Source: Melitaea cinxia
Lineage: Eukaryota > Arthropoda > Insecta > Lepidoptera > Nymphalidae
Reading direction: 5' to 3'
DNA: 64,000 nt
Assembly (NCBI RefSeq): GCF_905220565.1
Contig: NC_059413.1
Location: forward strand, 13,307,501 to 13,371,500
Position 1 is the first letter of the stretch. Every line of letters starts with the position of its first letter. Made by a program: the position numbers and the translations under genes. Below the pieces are notes generated by a model that had not been told where the DNA came from, did not search any database, and worked only from the letters and a program-made list of their open reading frames with translations. Positions 47,401 through 62,400 of this stretch are shown piece by piece.

Positions 47401-50400
47401 TATATACAGGTCTAAACCAGGCAGAATATACGCAACATGGAAATAGGCTCGATGTTTAGTTTAGAAACTTTCGATTTTTTTAACATATCCATTTAAATCA
47501 CGCGCTTGAAGTAATAATTTTGATAACGTGAACTTTGATATTGAGGGAAAAGATAAGGTTATTATTAATATATAAGTTATCATTGAATTGTATTCATATA
47601 TCATTGAAACTGTGAAGCATAATACAGACAGATAAAAATATTATGCCGAAGATCCGAACACTCCAATCGATATATCAGTCAGAATGGATGAAAGATGAAA
47701 GTTCGCAGAAACGGTATTTTCTAATACCTGTCACATAAATTCTGTATCAAGATAACTTAGTAAATCAAGTTGGTCCGATAAGCCGATGTGACCCAGTGAG
47801 TCAAAATGACCCAGTGGATACAATACGATGATTGATACATTTTGAAACTCATCTTTCTCTTATCAGCTGATTGCTGAAATCATTGGTTTGCAATGGTTTA
47901 TAATCTATATATAAAATTTATCATTAAATTCTCAATTTCTGATCGCGATCAAATAGCCCTTTCAACTTTAGTCAATCTTTTATACTTACAGTCAAAACCA
48001 ATGCTGTTTTTTCAAACGACCTTTTTGTTGTTCCAGGTTGCAGCCCAGGCCGAGTCAACAGTTTAACGTTATCCGTCGAGTATACCAGCAGGATGCCCTC
48101 AACAAGGATGCTGACTACCAGGTCCCAGAGAAACCACGTAAGGACACTTTAATTCTCATTATTCTTAACGAGTGTAGTCATTACAATTAAATTAGGTTCT
48201 TAAAAAAAATGTTATAAATGGAAAGATATATAAGTTAAAAGTTATATAAAATTAAAAATAAACTAATGAATCCAGTAGTGATAACACGCCATAATTTTTC
48301 AATTGCCTACGTTGTACTACTCGTTTTTTAAATCCGAATACGGCAAAGCCAAAAGTGTTATAACTTGAGCAGTCTATGTATTGTATGTATGTATTCCCTC
48401 ATATCAAAGTACTTGTCATATGTAGACAAATTAGGTATCATTAGAAGCGTCTTAATTGTTCGCTGGTTATAGGGTATATGTTGTCACAATATATTAAATG
48501 TGGCGCCATCTATAGAATATAAAGTGTATGTTTTCATTTTCACCTAGACATTAAAAGATTTTTACTTTTATAACTCTCTCCAATTCTACTACATGCCTTT
48601 GTCCAGCAATGCATTTGTGACTCTTGTGATCACTAAATATAATATTCCCTTCTTATTTGTTGACAATATTTATAACAGGTAGTATTTCCTGTGGTTAAAT
48701 AAACATTTTTAATATATTGTCCAGAACTTTCAACATATTTAGAGAATTGTGCTGACATCTAACTGATTTAGGGCACAGCTAAATAATACTGTTTTCAAGC
48801 GGTGTTCTTTTCTTTTGATGAGTAAGGTGACCAGAGCCTCTGGGATATTTGGGGGTAGGTTTGGAAACGTGCGCGCGATGCTTGTGCTGCAGGAATCTAA
48901 AAGCTACGGTAATCGTTTACCATCAGGTGAACCATACGCTTGTTTGTCAACCTAGTTACAAGAGAAAAATATACATCAGATATACAACAGAAAAATGGAA
49001 AAAAAATGTATTTGTGTCTATTTCAGTGGCATATCGATGTAAAAGAGTTGTGCAGAACTGTGGTTTCGGCGAATGTCTGCTCAACTCTGTACCGATTACG
49101 AAATGGTTGCCGCGGTATGACATGAAGAAAGACTTGGTCGGTGACCTGGTAGCCGGAGCCACTACCGCTGTCATGCACATACCCCAAGGTAATACTTAGC
49201 TTGTTATGATTTTACCATGTTGACATAATATTGCTACTGTTCTGCCATTATAGGTCATATCATTATGTTTTATAGCCTATAATGTGTTTCGAATAAGAAA
49301 GTATCTGACGCAAAAAATATAACTAAATTTGACGTTGTAGATTTTGAGATTATATATATTTAAGTTTTAAGTGTACAATGTAGATATTTTAATTATCGAG
49401 TATCAAACAGAGTCTTCATAATTATAATAGTGGTTAATGACTAGGTATATCATTACAATATTGATTAAATGTTTTCGATTTTTAGACAAAGCTCTATTGT
49501 TCAGATTTTAGTAGTAAAAGCAGTGTTATAGAAATTTACCTTATTGAGGTAGGGCACGGCAGGGTATAACCTTGCACAAAATTTGGAGTTGTCCGATTGA
49601 GGAAGTACCTCGACCTTACAGAAGATCAGAGATAAATAATACTGCTTTCAAGCAGTATTGTGTTCCTGTGGTGAGTATGGTGGCCAGAGTTCTTCTTCTT
49701 CTTTAGGGTTAATGGCTTTCAACAGTGCCAAATGAGCACAGGTGATTTCGCCAATGTCACCTAGAAGGTGGCCAACGTTCCTGCGATGTTTCAGGTGTCC
49801 AAGGCGTCTGTAGACTATGGTAACTGCTTACCATCAAGTGGGCCTTATCCTAGACGTAGTCGCCTAAAAAGAAGTAATAATTTTGTATAATTCCAGGTAT
49901 GGCGTACGCGATGTTAGCTGAAGTACCTCCAATAGTCGGTCTGTACATGGCGTTTTTCCCTGTACTCGTTTATGTGATATTTGGCACGTCTCCCCATGTT
50001 TCAATGGGAACATTTGCAGTCGCCTGCCTCATGGCGGGGAAGGTGAGTTATTTTTTTTTGTTTTGTATCTTTTTCATAGATAGGTACACGTCACACTTTA
50101 AATACACCCAGTTTTTTTTTGTCAAAAGATATACGTTTTTCGAAAGGAAAATGTTATTGGTGAAATAAAGAAATAAAAATTATCAATTCATAATTCAGCA
50201 ATAGAATAAATAAGCAATTAAAAATACAATTTTCATTTAATTTTGTAACTCTATTCTAACACACACCCGTAGAGTACTGTCTACGTGAGAACATGTCTTA
50301 TCAAATATTCGACATTCACCTCCACGGGGTCGTTAACCAAGTCATACTCATTTAGCAAGTATCGATTCCGTATGTTAGCCATTTTTTGTCTCATCAGTGC

Positions 50401-53400
50401 CCAAAAACCATGTGACAGTGCACCGCAAACATTTCAAAGTCGCTGCAATCTACCCATCTTGTGTGATTCACAGTGTATTTTTGTATTGCGCCCTAATCGC
50501 AATCATAACGGTATGAGTGTAATTACACCAAAGCTCATTTTTGTACATTACAAACATACAGAAATTGCGGAAAAGAATTGTTTTCATCCTTTCATCGTAA
50601 TTTGGATATCTGCGTGAGATCATGTTAGCCATCAAGGTCGTCTATTGTCGTTACTGGAGAGATCGTGTCGTATAACGTGCTCCAGATATTTTTAGAAGGT
50701 GGCGATAATATTTTCGCTAAGCCTCACAGGTGGTACAACATCTGGGACTATGCCGTGCCGTGGAGGCCTATGTCCAGCAGTGGACTGTATGGGCTGTAAT
50801 GATGATCTTTGTATATTATTCCGTGCTCATTTACGTCTTGCTCATATATACATATTCATCTTCGCAGCACTATTATGCTCAGTGCAAGTAACACCATATC
50901 GTCGGCGCAGGCAATGTGTTTCACACATATACCATAGACGTATCACCTGTATCATCTCACATGTGTAGCATTCAATCAGTCACTTAAACGTTCCATATAG
51001 ATGTCGAAAAAGCTAGGGGCTATAACTCCACCCTATCTCACTCCACTTCGCAGATAAAATTATTCCGCCACCTGACCGAGTTCTTCTGTTGCCCATACCA
51101 AAACCAAAGTATATAAATAACAGTATCTTGTACTTGCACTCAACACTCCAGAGTTTGGTATGTGACACTCTGTCAAACGCCTTACTCATACTCAAGTCCA
51201 AGGCATTTTTTATACATATAAAGCTATAAATGTAATTGTTCGCAGGTGGTCACACAACATGCCTCCCATCCGGATCTGACGCACGCTCTTAACGTCACAT
51301 CTCCTGAAGGTATGTCATATGTTAATATATTTATAATAATTTAGAGTGGACAGCATATCTTGAACAGATTTGTGAAGTACCTCAACTTTACAGAAGATTA
51401 AAGCTGAATAATATGAAACAACTTTTTTGGATTTTATCGCGGTATAACACGTTAAGTATCCGAAACGTTGGATATCTAAAAACACTTAATAAACTACGTA
51501 AGATTGCCGGTGTAGGCTGGATGAGGATTGCAGAAAACCGGGATATCTAACGCCAACTTGGGGAGACCTATGTCCAGCAGTGGACTGCAATAGGCTGAGC
51601 TGATGATGATATAAATTTACTTTTTTCAGGGCCACCTCTGATGATAGGAACATATTCACCATTAGAAATACTCAGTATACTGTCCCTAACCATAGGCTTG
51701 ATGCAAGTAAGTGAAACTTCTTTGTTTATTAGATTTACACCTAAGCCATTAGCACCACTCTGATAACTGAACGATTGGAAGACAATTATAATAACTATTT
51801 AATAACCTTTAACGTATAAACGTATATTTTTATTAATTTTGTTTCATTGTTAAATGATCTTGGCGCCAAGATGTAAAATTATGTACGACTGCGACCACGT
51901 CAGTCTTAATTTTTGATTTCAAAATGTAGAATGTTTTCAATTCGGTTTGTAAATTTTTATGTAAATACACCAATTACGCGGTGATTTCTCGAATCGAACC
52001 CACAACCCCCGGAGCAGAAAGCTGGGTCACTACAAACTTTACCAACGGTCTAGTCAGGCTAAACAGGCTCTCAATGTATTGTGTCTATCTGAAGATGTCT
52101 ACCGCTTAATATAAGAACTTGTGCCGAAATTTTATTAAATTTAATTTAACCCTTTGCATAAGTGAATATAGTCATAAAAAATTTTTTTTTATTATTTCCA
52201 GGTTATAATGTGGATGCTAAGATTGGGCGCGGTTTCCACCCTCCTATCCGAGCCCCTGGTCTCAGGGTTCACCACGGCCGCCTCCTTCCATGTCCTCAGC
52301 TCCCAACTTAAAGACCTTCTGGGGGTCAGACTACCGAAACTGGGGTCCAACTATAAAGTCGTTCTCGTAAGTATATTGACATTATTAAAATACAAAATTT
52401 CGGTATTAAATAGTATTTTTTATTATTATTTTAAATTACGTTGTAGTGTAACAGTAAATAATAAGGTGATATTTATATGATATTTATTTATTTATTATTT
52501 ACTAAAAATATATATTGTTTGAATCTGGAACATTTAAATTACTTAATAAAAGTTCACATACATATTATATTATAAGTATGAAAAATATATAAATTATTTA
52601 AATTAAATACACATATTCAAAAAGGCCTCAAAAGTACATATGAATCGTTATTTTACAAATAAATTTTTTAATTATCGTTATAAGAGAAGCTTACACGGAA
52701 ATTCGGAATGTAGATTCTGCAGAGAAGAATCGGAAAAAAGCTCAGTTTTTCTTGTATTATTAATTCTATCGTATTATTATTCATTTATAATATTTTAAAA
52801 TTTGTATTACACGGTATTTACCCCCACTGGGGACCATTATGTTTCAAACGTTTATCGCACGCCTCCGAGGAGGCTGGACCTTTGTATCACAAAATGAAAA
52901 TACGAAAAGCGCTAACACTTAAATCTCTATATTTTTATAACAATGCAATAATATGCTATGAAATACAAGCTTTTATACAGAATACACAACAAACTGTAAA
53001 TTAAATTAAATACTATTACAGTATAACGAAATCGGTTTTAATTGAGGTAGGGTACAGCAGGAATTTTCCTGCTCAAAATCTGGAGCAGTCCGACTGGGGT
53101 AGTACCCCCGATCTTACAGAAGAACACAGCTCAATAATACTGTTTTCAAGCAGTGTTGTGTTCCTGTTGGTGAGTAAGGTGACCAGAGCTCCTGGTGGGA
53201 TTGGGGATTGGGTCAGCAACGCGCTTGCGATGCTTCTGGTTTTGCAGAATTCTATAAGCTACGGTTATCGTGTACAATTAGGTGAGCCGTATGCTTGTTT
53301 GTCGGCTAGTGTTATAAAAAAAAAAAAAAATAACGCGAGAACCAATTGAAAAAATAATCTCTTTTATTTTGTCAGAAAATTATTATTTATTATCTGTATA

Positions 53401-56400
53401 TAAATTTTCAGACGGTTATAGAAATAGGCAAGAACATACCGAACGCTAACTGGATCGCCTTCGGTATATCAGCGGCTAGTTGCACCATCATTTTCTTGAA
53501 TAACGAAGTTCTCAAGGTATTCACTTTTTTTTTTGTTAATCATATCTATACTAATATTGTAAAGCTGAAAAGTTTGTTTGTTTGAACGCGCCTATCTTAG
53601 GAATGGTTCTAATTAAAAGATTATTTTTGTGTTGGATAGCCGATTTACTGAGGAAGAATATACGCCTTTTATCCTTAAATTAACATCTCCTCTCTCCTAT
53701 ATTTATGAATTTGTTTCTTTATCGTGACGTATTTTCGTTTCATCGAGTTTTAAATCACAACGATCCTATAGAAGTTTCACTTCAAAAATGCTTGAATAAT
53801 GAAACTACATGTGATATTCATAATTTTTACAGCCATGGGTAAGTAAGAGAAGTCGCGTACCGGTTCCGATTGAGTTACTGGCCATCGTCATCGGAACCCT
53901 CGCCTCGAAGTACGGCAATCTTAAGGAGAACTTCGGAATTTCACTAGTCGGAACCATTCCTACTGGGTAAGAGAAATTACTTAGAAGCCATTCATAAATT
54001 ACGTCACATGTTAAAGGGGGTAGGGGTTGACGAAGTGTGTCATAGTGTGAAAAGGGGTATGGAGTGGCCCAAAATGTTGTGACATCACATTTCAAATTAT
54101 AATATTGTTTGTTAAATGGATATAAAAAAAAATGTCGAAACTGATGGTTCAATTTAATAAAAAAGAATTTATAAGTGTGAAATCGCAAAATATGTGACGT
54201 CACACCTGGTAGAGGCAGGTTTCATAAATGTGACCATCTGTGACAAGGACGGGGGAGGGGTCTAAAAATCGTGAAATTTATGTGACATGATTTATGCATG
54301 ATTTAATTAAGGGAATTGTGTACAAGGGGTATAAAATTGTTAGTTTTATACAGATAAGTTTAGTGTAGGACTATCATATACATATATATATATATAAAAG
54401 ACCATAAATAAATTTATTAAAAAAAAATATGTGTGTATGTACACTATCCACAAATACGTATTATGTATAGAAAAATAAAATAATGTGTCCAGACGTTGTT
54501 TACAGACACAGGTTTTTAAGTAATGCCCCGAATTGAATGTTTTTTTTTTTTTTGTTACTTATACAATACACAAGCACAAACACCCAGACCACGGCAGACA
54601 TCTATATCGCCAATAAAAATGTATGTCATGTGTGGGAATCGAACCCAAGACTGTAGGCGTAAAATCCAGCTCTGCGACCGGTACGCTAACGCGTCACCAA
54701 TTCAAGTCAAGTATATTTGTATATCAATTACTATCAACTTACTCTCGACCTATAAAATCGATTAATGACTGTGCGTTGTAATAATACGCAACAAATCCGC
54801 TAGATGTCGATAGTTTACCTCACGCGCTTAAATACGCAAAAGTTGTCAGGTGAAGAATGGTAAAGTGGGGGGAGGGGGGGTAAAGCGAGTTGAAACGTGC
54901 GAGGTCATTCAGATAGGGGACGCCCTTAAGGAGAAACCTGAATTTATAGTATCTGTTATTAATTTATAGTATCTGTTAAAAATGAGCTAAATTTTATTCC
55001 ACACGACTCATGTCCCAGGCTTCCCGAGCCGAAGATTCCCCCCATGGAAATGATGCCCACGATCGCCATCGACGCGTTCACCATCACCATCGTGACGTAC
55101 ACCATATCCATGTCCATGGCGCTGATCTTCGCCAACAAGGAGAAGTACGAGGTCGACGCCAACCAGGAACTTCTTGCGCTGGTGAGTTTCTTTTGTTATT
55201 AAGTACTTTTAGAATCGTCGAGAAATTTAACCCCTTACCCTTTCAAAAGTTGTCGATGGCTCATTTTAATAACTCACATTAGTTTATATTAATTTAGTCA
55301 TGTCCGGCTATGGAGGAGAAGTCTGGTATTTTCGCCGAGGCCAGCCTGTCGCTGGAGGGATCCTGTTGTCTGCAGATCCGGGACCCTCCAATTAAAGCGG
55401 CCGAAGGCTCCCGCAGGGGTTTTGGTCGGTATTGCATCCCCAAGTGCTGAAGCCGACATACGGTCTAGGAATGCCTACCCGGGATCCTGGATATCACCCG
55501 TAAATGGGTTACACTGCGATATCAAAAAAAAGTCATGTCCCGCTGGAAAACGAACTTTCTTGAACTCACAAATCTTGATCAATAAAAGAGGCTATAAAGT
55601 CTATATAAGTTGAAGATTTCTTCAATAAGTATATAACTCTTGTTCTGAATAATAGACTAGGATATATTTCCAGTACATATGTATAGTATAATTTTTCTTA
55701 TACAACTAGGTAAACAAGCGTACGGCTCACCCGATAGTAAGCGATTAACGTAGCTTATAGACGCCTGAAAAACCAGAAGCATCGCAAGCGCGTTGCCGAC
55801 CCTACGCCCCATCCCCCCAGGAGTTCTGGTCACCTCACTCACCACAGGAACACAACATTGCTTAAAAACAGTACGCTAGTGACTATTAACATCGTCGGAA
55901 CTGCAAAAACGCATTTTTTTGGTTTATTTCATAAAACGTTCCCAAATAACCAAGTCTATCATCAGCTGAAGAGAATTTTTTTATTTTATGCATATATTAT
56001 TTAGTTGTGGTACTTCTGAGAAAGCAGTGCCTATTAGTCTTAACCTGTTAAAAATGTAACAAGTGACTTTTCTCATATTTACACATTAAATACCGGCTAG
56101 TAATAGTATTAAACAATAAATAGCCTGTACAGCATTACTTTACAATTTCATGATCCTGTTTAAAATAAGTAAAAAGAGACACGCAATTCACACTTTGAAT
56201 CGCTCTCCTGTAAAGTTGCTGTTTTTCACATCCGACGTTTTTAATAGTCATGGGCGAGTATTATTTTGGCTTTAATCGTCTGTAAGGTCGAGGTACTTCC
56301 CCAGTCGGGCAGCTTCATATTTTGAACGGGATAATTCCTGCTGAGCCCTACCTCGGTTGAGTTATATCCTCTCTACCGTTACTGAACTTTATAGATTAAT

Positions 56401-59400
56401 TTTTCTTCTTTATGTCGAGGAGTGTTTGTAAAAAATAAACCGTAATACGACCAACATTAACTGCCTTTTTCATTACTCATTTATTATTATATGTTAAGTA
56501 AACAAATTATCTCCCACAGGGTGCCAGTAATGTCTTCGGCTCGTTTTTCTGTTGCGCTCCGCTCTGCGCCAGTCTCTCGAGATCTTACATCCAATATCAG
56601 GTAAGTTTTTTTCTATAAAACTAGGTCGGCAAACAAGCGTACCACACTAATGGTAAATAATAAATAAATAATATAATATAACTGAAGAGTTAAATTGTTC
56701 TTTTTTTTTAACGCTAAAATCTCAGGTAGGTTTTACTGGATCGAATTCAAAACTTCTTTTTAATACAGTTGCTCAAAAAGTGGCGTATTGCAGGGACGTA
56801 CAGCGTTCGGGATGTGGGCTATTAAATACTCGTGCTTTTTTTTACCTTTCCCGAACTCGTGCGTTCTCTTTCCCAACTGTCAAAATAATGTCTATTAAAA
56901 AGAAAAACCCAACCATGAAGTTTTTATTAAAAAAATTCATAGAAGTTTTTATGATTCATGCAAATACGTATGATTTGATTGAATGAGTTTGGTTAGGTTT
57001 CATTTTATTTCATCTTATTAAATTTCATTTTCATTTCACATCAAAACTTCTACTGAAGACTTGGCTATATGGGCATAGTTCCCTTTGCCTACCAGAATGG
57101 GTGAAGAAAAAAAAACTCTGCTTATATTCTACGGTTGGCGCCATTTTTCAGAAATTTTCTTTTTATTATTTTATTAAATTGCTTCATTTTTTCGCAACTG
57201 TATTAAAAATAGTCGTTCAGTACACGTGCGGAACCGTCATTGCAACTTGTTCCGACTGTCAACTCAACTGGATAGACATTTGTCGGAACTCTTTGCAATG
57301 ACAGCCTATCCACACTTGTAATGAAATATACTAATAAGTGTTGGCTAGTCCATTTTCCATTAGTATTTTTTTTTATGTCACTAGGTCGGCAAACAAGCGT
57401 ACGGCTCACCTGATGGTAAGCGATTGCCGTAGCTTATAGACACCTGCAACACCAGAAGCATCGCAAGCGCGTTGCCGACTCAATCCCCAATCCCGCCAGG
57501 AGCTCTGGTCACCTTACTCACCAACAGGAACACAATACTGCTTGAAAACAGTATTATTTAGCTGTGGTCTTCTGTAAGGTCGAGGTACTACCCCAGTCGG
57601 GCTGCTCCATATTTTGAACAGGAAATTCCTGCTGTGCCCTACCTCAGTTAAAATATAGTATAGTAAATGTGGAACAAAGAATGGTATGGATAAAGACGAT
57701 ATTCCGCCCAGGCCGGCAGCAAGACTGGTGTGACGTCGTTGGTGAGCGCGTCCTTGATATTGTGCGTGCTGCTGTGGGTGGGTCCGTTCTTCGAGCTGCT
57801 GCCGCGCTGCGTGCTGGCCTCCATCATCGCCGTCTCCCTCAAGGGGATGTTCATGCAGGTCAAGGAACTTGCCAAGTGAGTACGTCTCGATAGACACCTA
57901 TACTAATTTTATTCTTATTTATATTTTTAATTATCTAAGGTTTTCCAGCAGTTTTACAATTATATAACACATTTAAAATAGACATCATGGCCAACATTAC
58001 AAATTTTAAATGAATACTAGCTGACCTCGTGATCTTCGTACCGTTCAATTACATCGACAAATAATACAGCGTAGGTTGACGAAAAAAAAAAGTCAAGTAA
58101 ATATTTACTTGACTTTTTTTTCGTCATTATTAAAAATAACTCAAAAGAACTCGTCAGATCTCGATTAAATTTAAATGGGCCACGACGAGCACCAGCTTTC
58201 GATTAAAAAAAATATATATCAAAATCGGTATACCCAGTCAAAAGTGATGAAGTGATATACAATAATTACATTGTACAAATTAACATAAATGCTCATAAAG
58301 TAAAAACTACTGAGCAAATCTTGATTAAATTTTTATGAACCATTGGCATTGGCATTCTGCATAATAATACATATTACATATATTACAATCGGATCAGAAA
58401 TTTCGGCGTAATCGGTGTACATAAGAAAAAAAAAATGCCAACCAAATTAAGAACCTTCTCTTTTTTGAAGTGGATCAAAAAAGGGTTTGGAATTGTACTT
58501 GCTTAAATTAATTTCAATAAATTGCAATAAAAACTAATTGTCGTCTGTTCTTAATATTGTGTGATATACATATATAATTATATCTATACAAATAAATAAA
58601 ATTGGAGTGTATGTTTGTAATATTAAAATAACCGCTTTTTACTCAATGCATATAGATGTATACACGGTACATTATACTAAAATAACATTTTTTACAATTT
58701 TTGTCTGTCTGTTTGTTTTGGCTAACCTCTGAAACGGCTGGACCGATTTTGACAGGACTTTCACTGGCAGATAGATATCTGATCTAGTAAGGAGTAAGTT
58801 AGGCTACTTTTCTTTTAGAAATGTATCTATTTTATATCTCTGCGTACTGAACAATAACTTTTTTATTGAATTCCACGCGGACGAAGTCGCGGGCACAGCT
58901 AGTATATAAATATACTATTAAAAGTGAGGCTACAACCGTTTCGGAATGTGTAGATTTTGCAGAGAAAAAAAGAAAAAAAAAACCCCGCTGTTACTCTTTA
59001 AAAAAAATAGACTGTTTTAATATTATACAAAATTAGTAATACCTTGCATGAAATACAGCGTCACTAAATCCACGTCTTGATCATTAATGTAATCCTGCAC
59101 CATATAATAAACTTTAGGTAGGTATTAATATATTTTTAACACAAAAAAAATGTTGTTTAAGGTTCTGGAAGTTGAGCAAGCTGGATGCTGTGGTTTGGCT
59201 GGTGACGTTCTTGACCACCGTGCTGATTAATATCGACATTGGGTGAGTTTATCTTAATAAACGTCTTCTACGAACTTATATACCAACATACAATACAAGT
59301 AGGTCGCCAACAATCGCACGGCCCCTATAAATATAGTTGAATTCGATGGTAAAAAAACAATAAAATATCAAAAGTTTTGGAAAATTATATCGAAATGTGG

Positions 59401-62400
59401 AGCAGCTTGACTTGGGAAGTACCTTTACCTTACAGAAGATCACAGCTAACACTGCTCTCGAATAAAGTTGTGTTCCTGTGGTGAGTAGGGTGACCAGAGT
59501 TCCTAAGGGAATTGGGGGGAATGGGGGTAGGGTCGGCAACGCGCTTGCGATGCTTCTAATGTTGCAGGCGTCTATAAGCTACGGTAACCGCTTACTTTTT
59601 TTAAATATAAGTTTTAACATCCACGGGCTCTTAAGTGCACATGCTTTTTTTATTTACATTTTAATTTTCAAAGTGTTGAGTCGTATTATTTTCAACACTG
59701 CATGCTTCAAATTGCGAACTAAAGCTTATTTTCTCTAATTCGATGGTTAGTCCAAAACTGACCGTGAGATATATATATATCTATATATACATATATATTT
59801 ATTTAATAAAATTCATCAATTAAAATTAAATCAGTAATCGCTTACTATCAGGTGAGCTGTACACTTGGTGAAACCCTTAATATTTCTCGTCTTCCAGCCT
59901 GGCAGCTGGTCTAGTGGCGAGTGTCGGGACACTCTTCTGTCGCTCTCAGAAGCCCTACACGTGTCTGCTTGGTCGCGTCCTTGACACCGACCTGTATCTA
60001 GACATCAAGAGGTACCGAGCTGTGAGTATTGATGCTTATTAATATTGCTTGTGACGTCCACTATGAAATAGTGACGCCTAAACACCGGCGGTTGCGACAT
60101 CGAATGTAGCGACATCTATCGAGCAGCATACGAACTTAGGGAACTAGAGAAAACTGACGTATCCTACATCGCGTATGTATGTATGCATGTACGTGGGTAT
60201 ATATGTATATATGTCAGTATGTATGTATGTATTTATTTATGTATGTATTTATGTATCTATTTATGTATGTATGTATATGTTTAATTATTTGAATATTTAT
60301 AATAAATTTGTTGTAACTTGTACACCTATGCTGACGTTAGACCATTTCCTTTGCCCTAAGGTTGCCTGGAAGAGATCGCTTTTTAGCGATAAGGCCGCCC
60401 TTTGTACCTAATGAATATATTGTCAATATTTTCTTTCTTTCTTTGATATGTATTTCTGTTTTTGGTGTACAATAAAGTGTATTATTATTATTATTATTAT
60501 CGCGCTATCAAAGTTATCAAAGTGATTGAGTATATATACAAAAACCCGACAACAACCGTCGTGGCGTTAGTCCACCAGACACAACACCCGTCTGGTTGGA
60601 GGATCCTCCCTTTGCGATGGCGGACGTGATTCTTCACACTACGTTCCTTTCGCTACCAAAGATTCCCGCTTGAAGTGAATTTGTACAAATGTTTATTTCC
60701 GGATGAATGTATATCCTTGCGGGTCTCCTCATCGTGCTTCGGAGAACACATTTAGCTGTCGGTCCTGGTTGTTATCACATATATCTGATAGTGATCGTTA
60801 CATGTAGAGTGAAATACATCCGCCAACCCGCAGCGGAGCAGCGTGTGGATTAAGCTCCGATCCTTCTTCTACATGAAGAAAGAGGCCTATGCCCAGCAGT
60901 GGGATGTTACAGACTAAATCATAATCGTAATATTGTACCGCCTTGAAAGCCAGAGACTGGCTACTTTAGCTAAAAGGTATCCCCTAAGACATGAAAATAT
61001 GTTATAAAAATATGGCGTTAGAAGTCTGGTTCTAGGAGTAATAAGTGGCACCATTTCTTTACGTACTATACCTATTACGTATATATATATACAATTGCAC
61101 GCCTCCAAAGGATTCTGAGAAGCAAATTAACTAATCGAGCTTGTAATCGTTGTACGGTAGATTATTAGTTGAAGAGTTGAGTAACATACACACATACATA
61201 CATCCTCACAAACTTACTCATTTATAATGTTAATGGGATTGAAATAGGAAATATATATGGAAAAAAAACGTACAAATAGAATATTCTTTATTTAAAGTTT
61301 TTTTTACATAACTTCGTTAATTTTCCGACGGTAACACACCACGGCTGATGAATTCAATTTCATTATTGTTATGAAAACAACATACAAAATATTGTATCGT
61401 ATACATTATTAATATATTTATTGATATAAAAATCAACCATTTAACGAAATCAAATACACCCACTTGATAGTCTAAGGAATACGGATACCTTTTGTTGGCG
61501 TATAATCTCATTTTTGGATTTTTTTACGTTAAAAAGTTAGTTATTTTTTCATTTTGAGTTGTTTTCGGGAATTTATTTGTTAATTTTTATTTTATTTTGA
61601 TTTATCGTTAATTTATGTCTATTCAAACATTTTTGGGTTGTCATCATATGTGACGTTGTGATCGTCTTGCGTCAAAAATGACTTCAAATGATTCATGACA
61701 AGTTTCAAAGAGTTTACATAAAAATAAACATGTTTTTATAGAGAGTAGTTTTATCGCAGTGGAATTATCTTTAATAAAATCCTAAATAAAAAATTTAAAT
61801 AAGCATAGTTATATTTATTTCAACTTATATTTTTAATTATTACGACCTGACACCATTTTTTATTTTCGTCGACATCTATCAAAAAATATTCTTCTAAATT
61901 TTATATTTAAATTTTATAGCTCGACAGTGTTCTCAATGACACGTGTCGAAGTAGTTATTGTATTTTTTTTTATTTCTGCTTTCAATTGAACTCGCAGACG
62001 ACCGGTGTGTGTTTTATCTATATATTATTACGTGTAGCAAAATTTTCGTACCCCCTTTTTACGTAAATTGCGCGGACGGAGGAGTATGAAATTTCGCACA
62101 CTTATAGTTTATATAGAGAAGGAGTGCAGAATGCTAATATTTTTTTAATATATGCATAAAATACACGAAATCAATAAAAAAATAAAAACACTACACACAC
62201 TACCATTTATTTGACACACACACGCATATATACGCACGCATATACTCCTTTGTTTATTATGATAGAAGTATCAGTCTTTGACGATAGAACCTTAATTATG
62301 TAACTTATAATTTGAATTAATTGTGGTCGAATTTCGACCACTGGGCAACTAGTAGTAATATTCTAATATTATTTTACGGTATATTAATAAATAAATAATG

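Noticed and set aside
48849..49025. Upstream extension of SLC26 exon 3 in the same open frame
   Set aside because: It is retroposon sequence; the TTTCAG acceptor at 49021-49026 fits the phase from exon 2.
50285..50617. 110-residue frame in SLC26 intron 4
   Set aside because: No family similarity, no splice phase fit with exons 4 and 5, which join directly in the transporter sequence.
53805..54203. 132-residue minus-strand frame over SLC26 exon 9
   Set aside because: Antisense of the exon plus a MITE; the sense exon explains the open frame.
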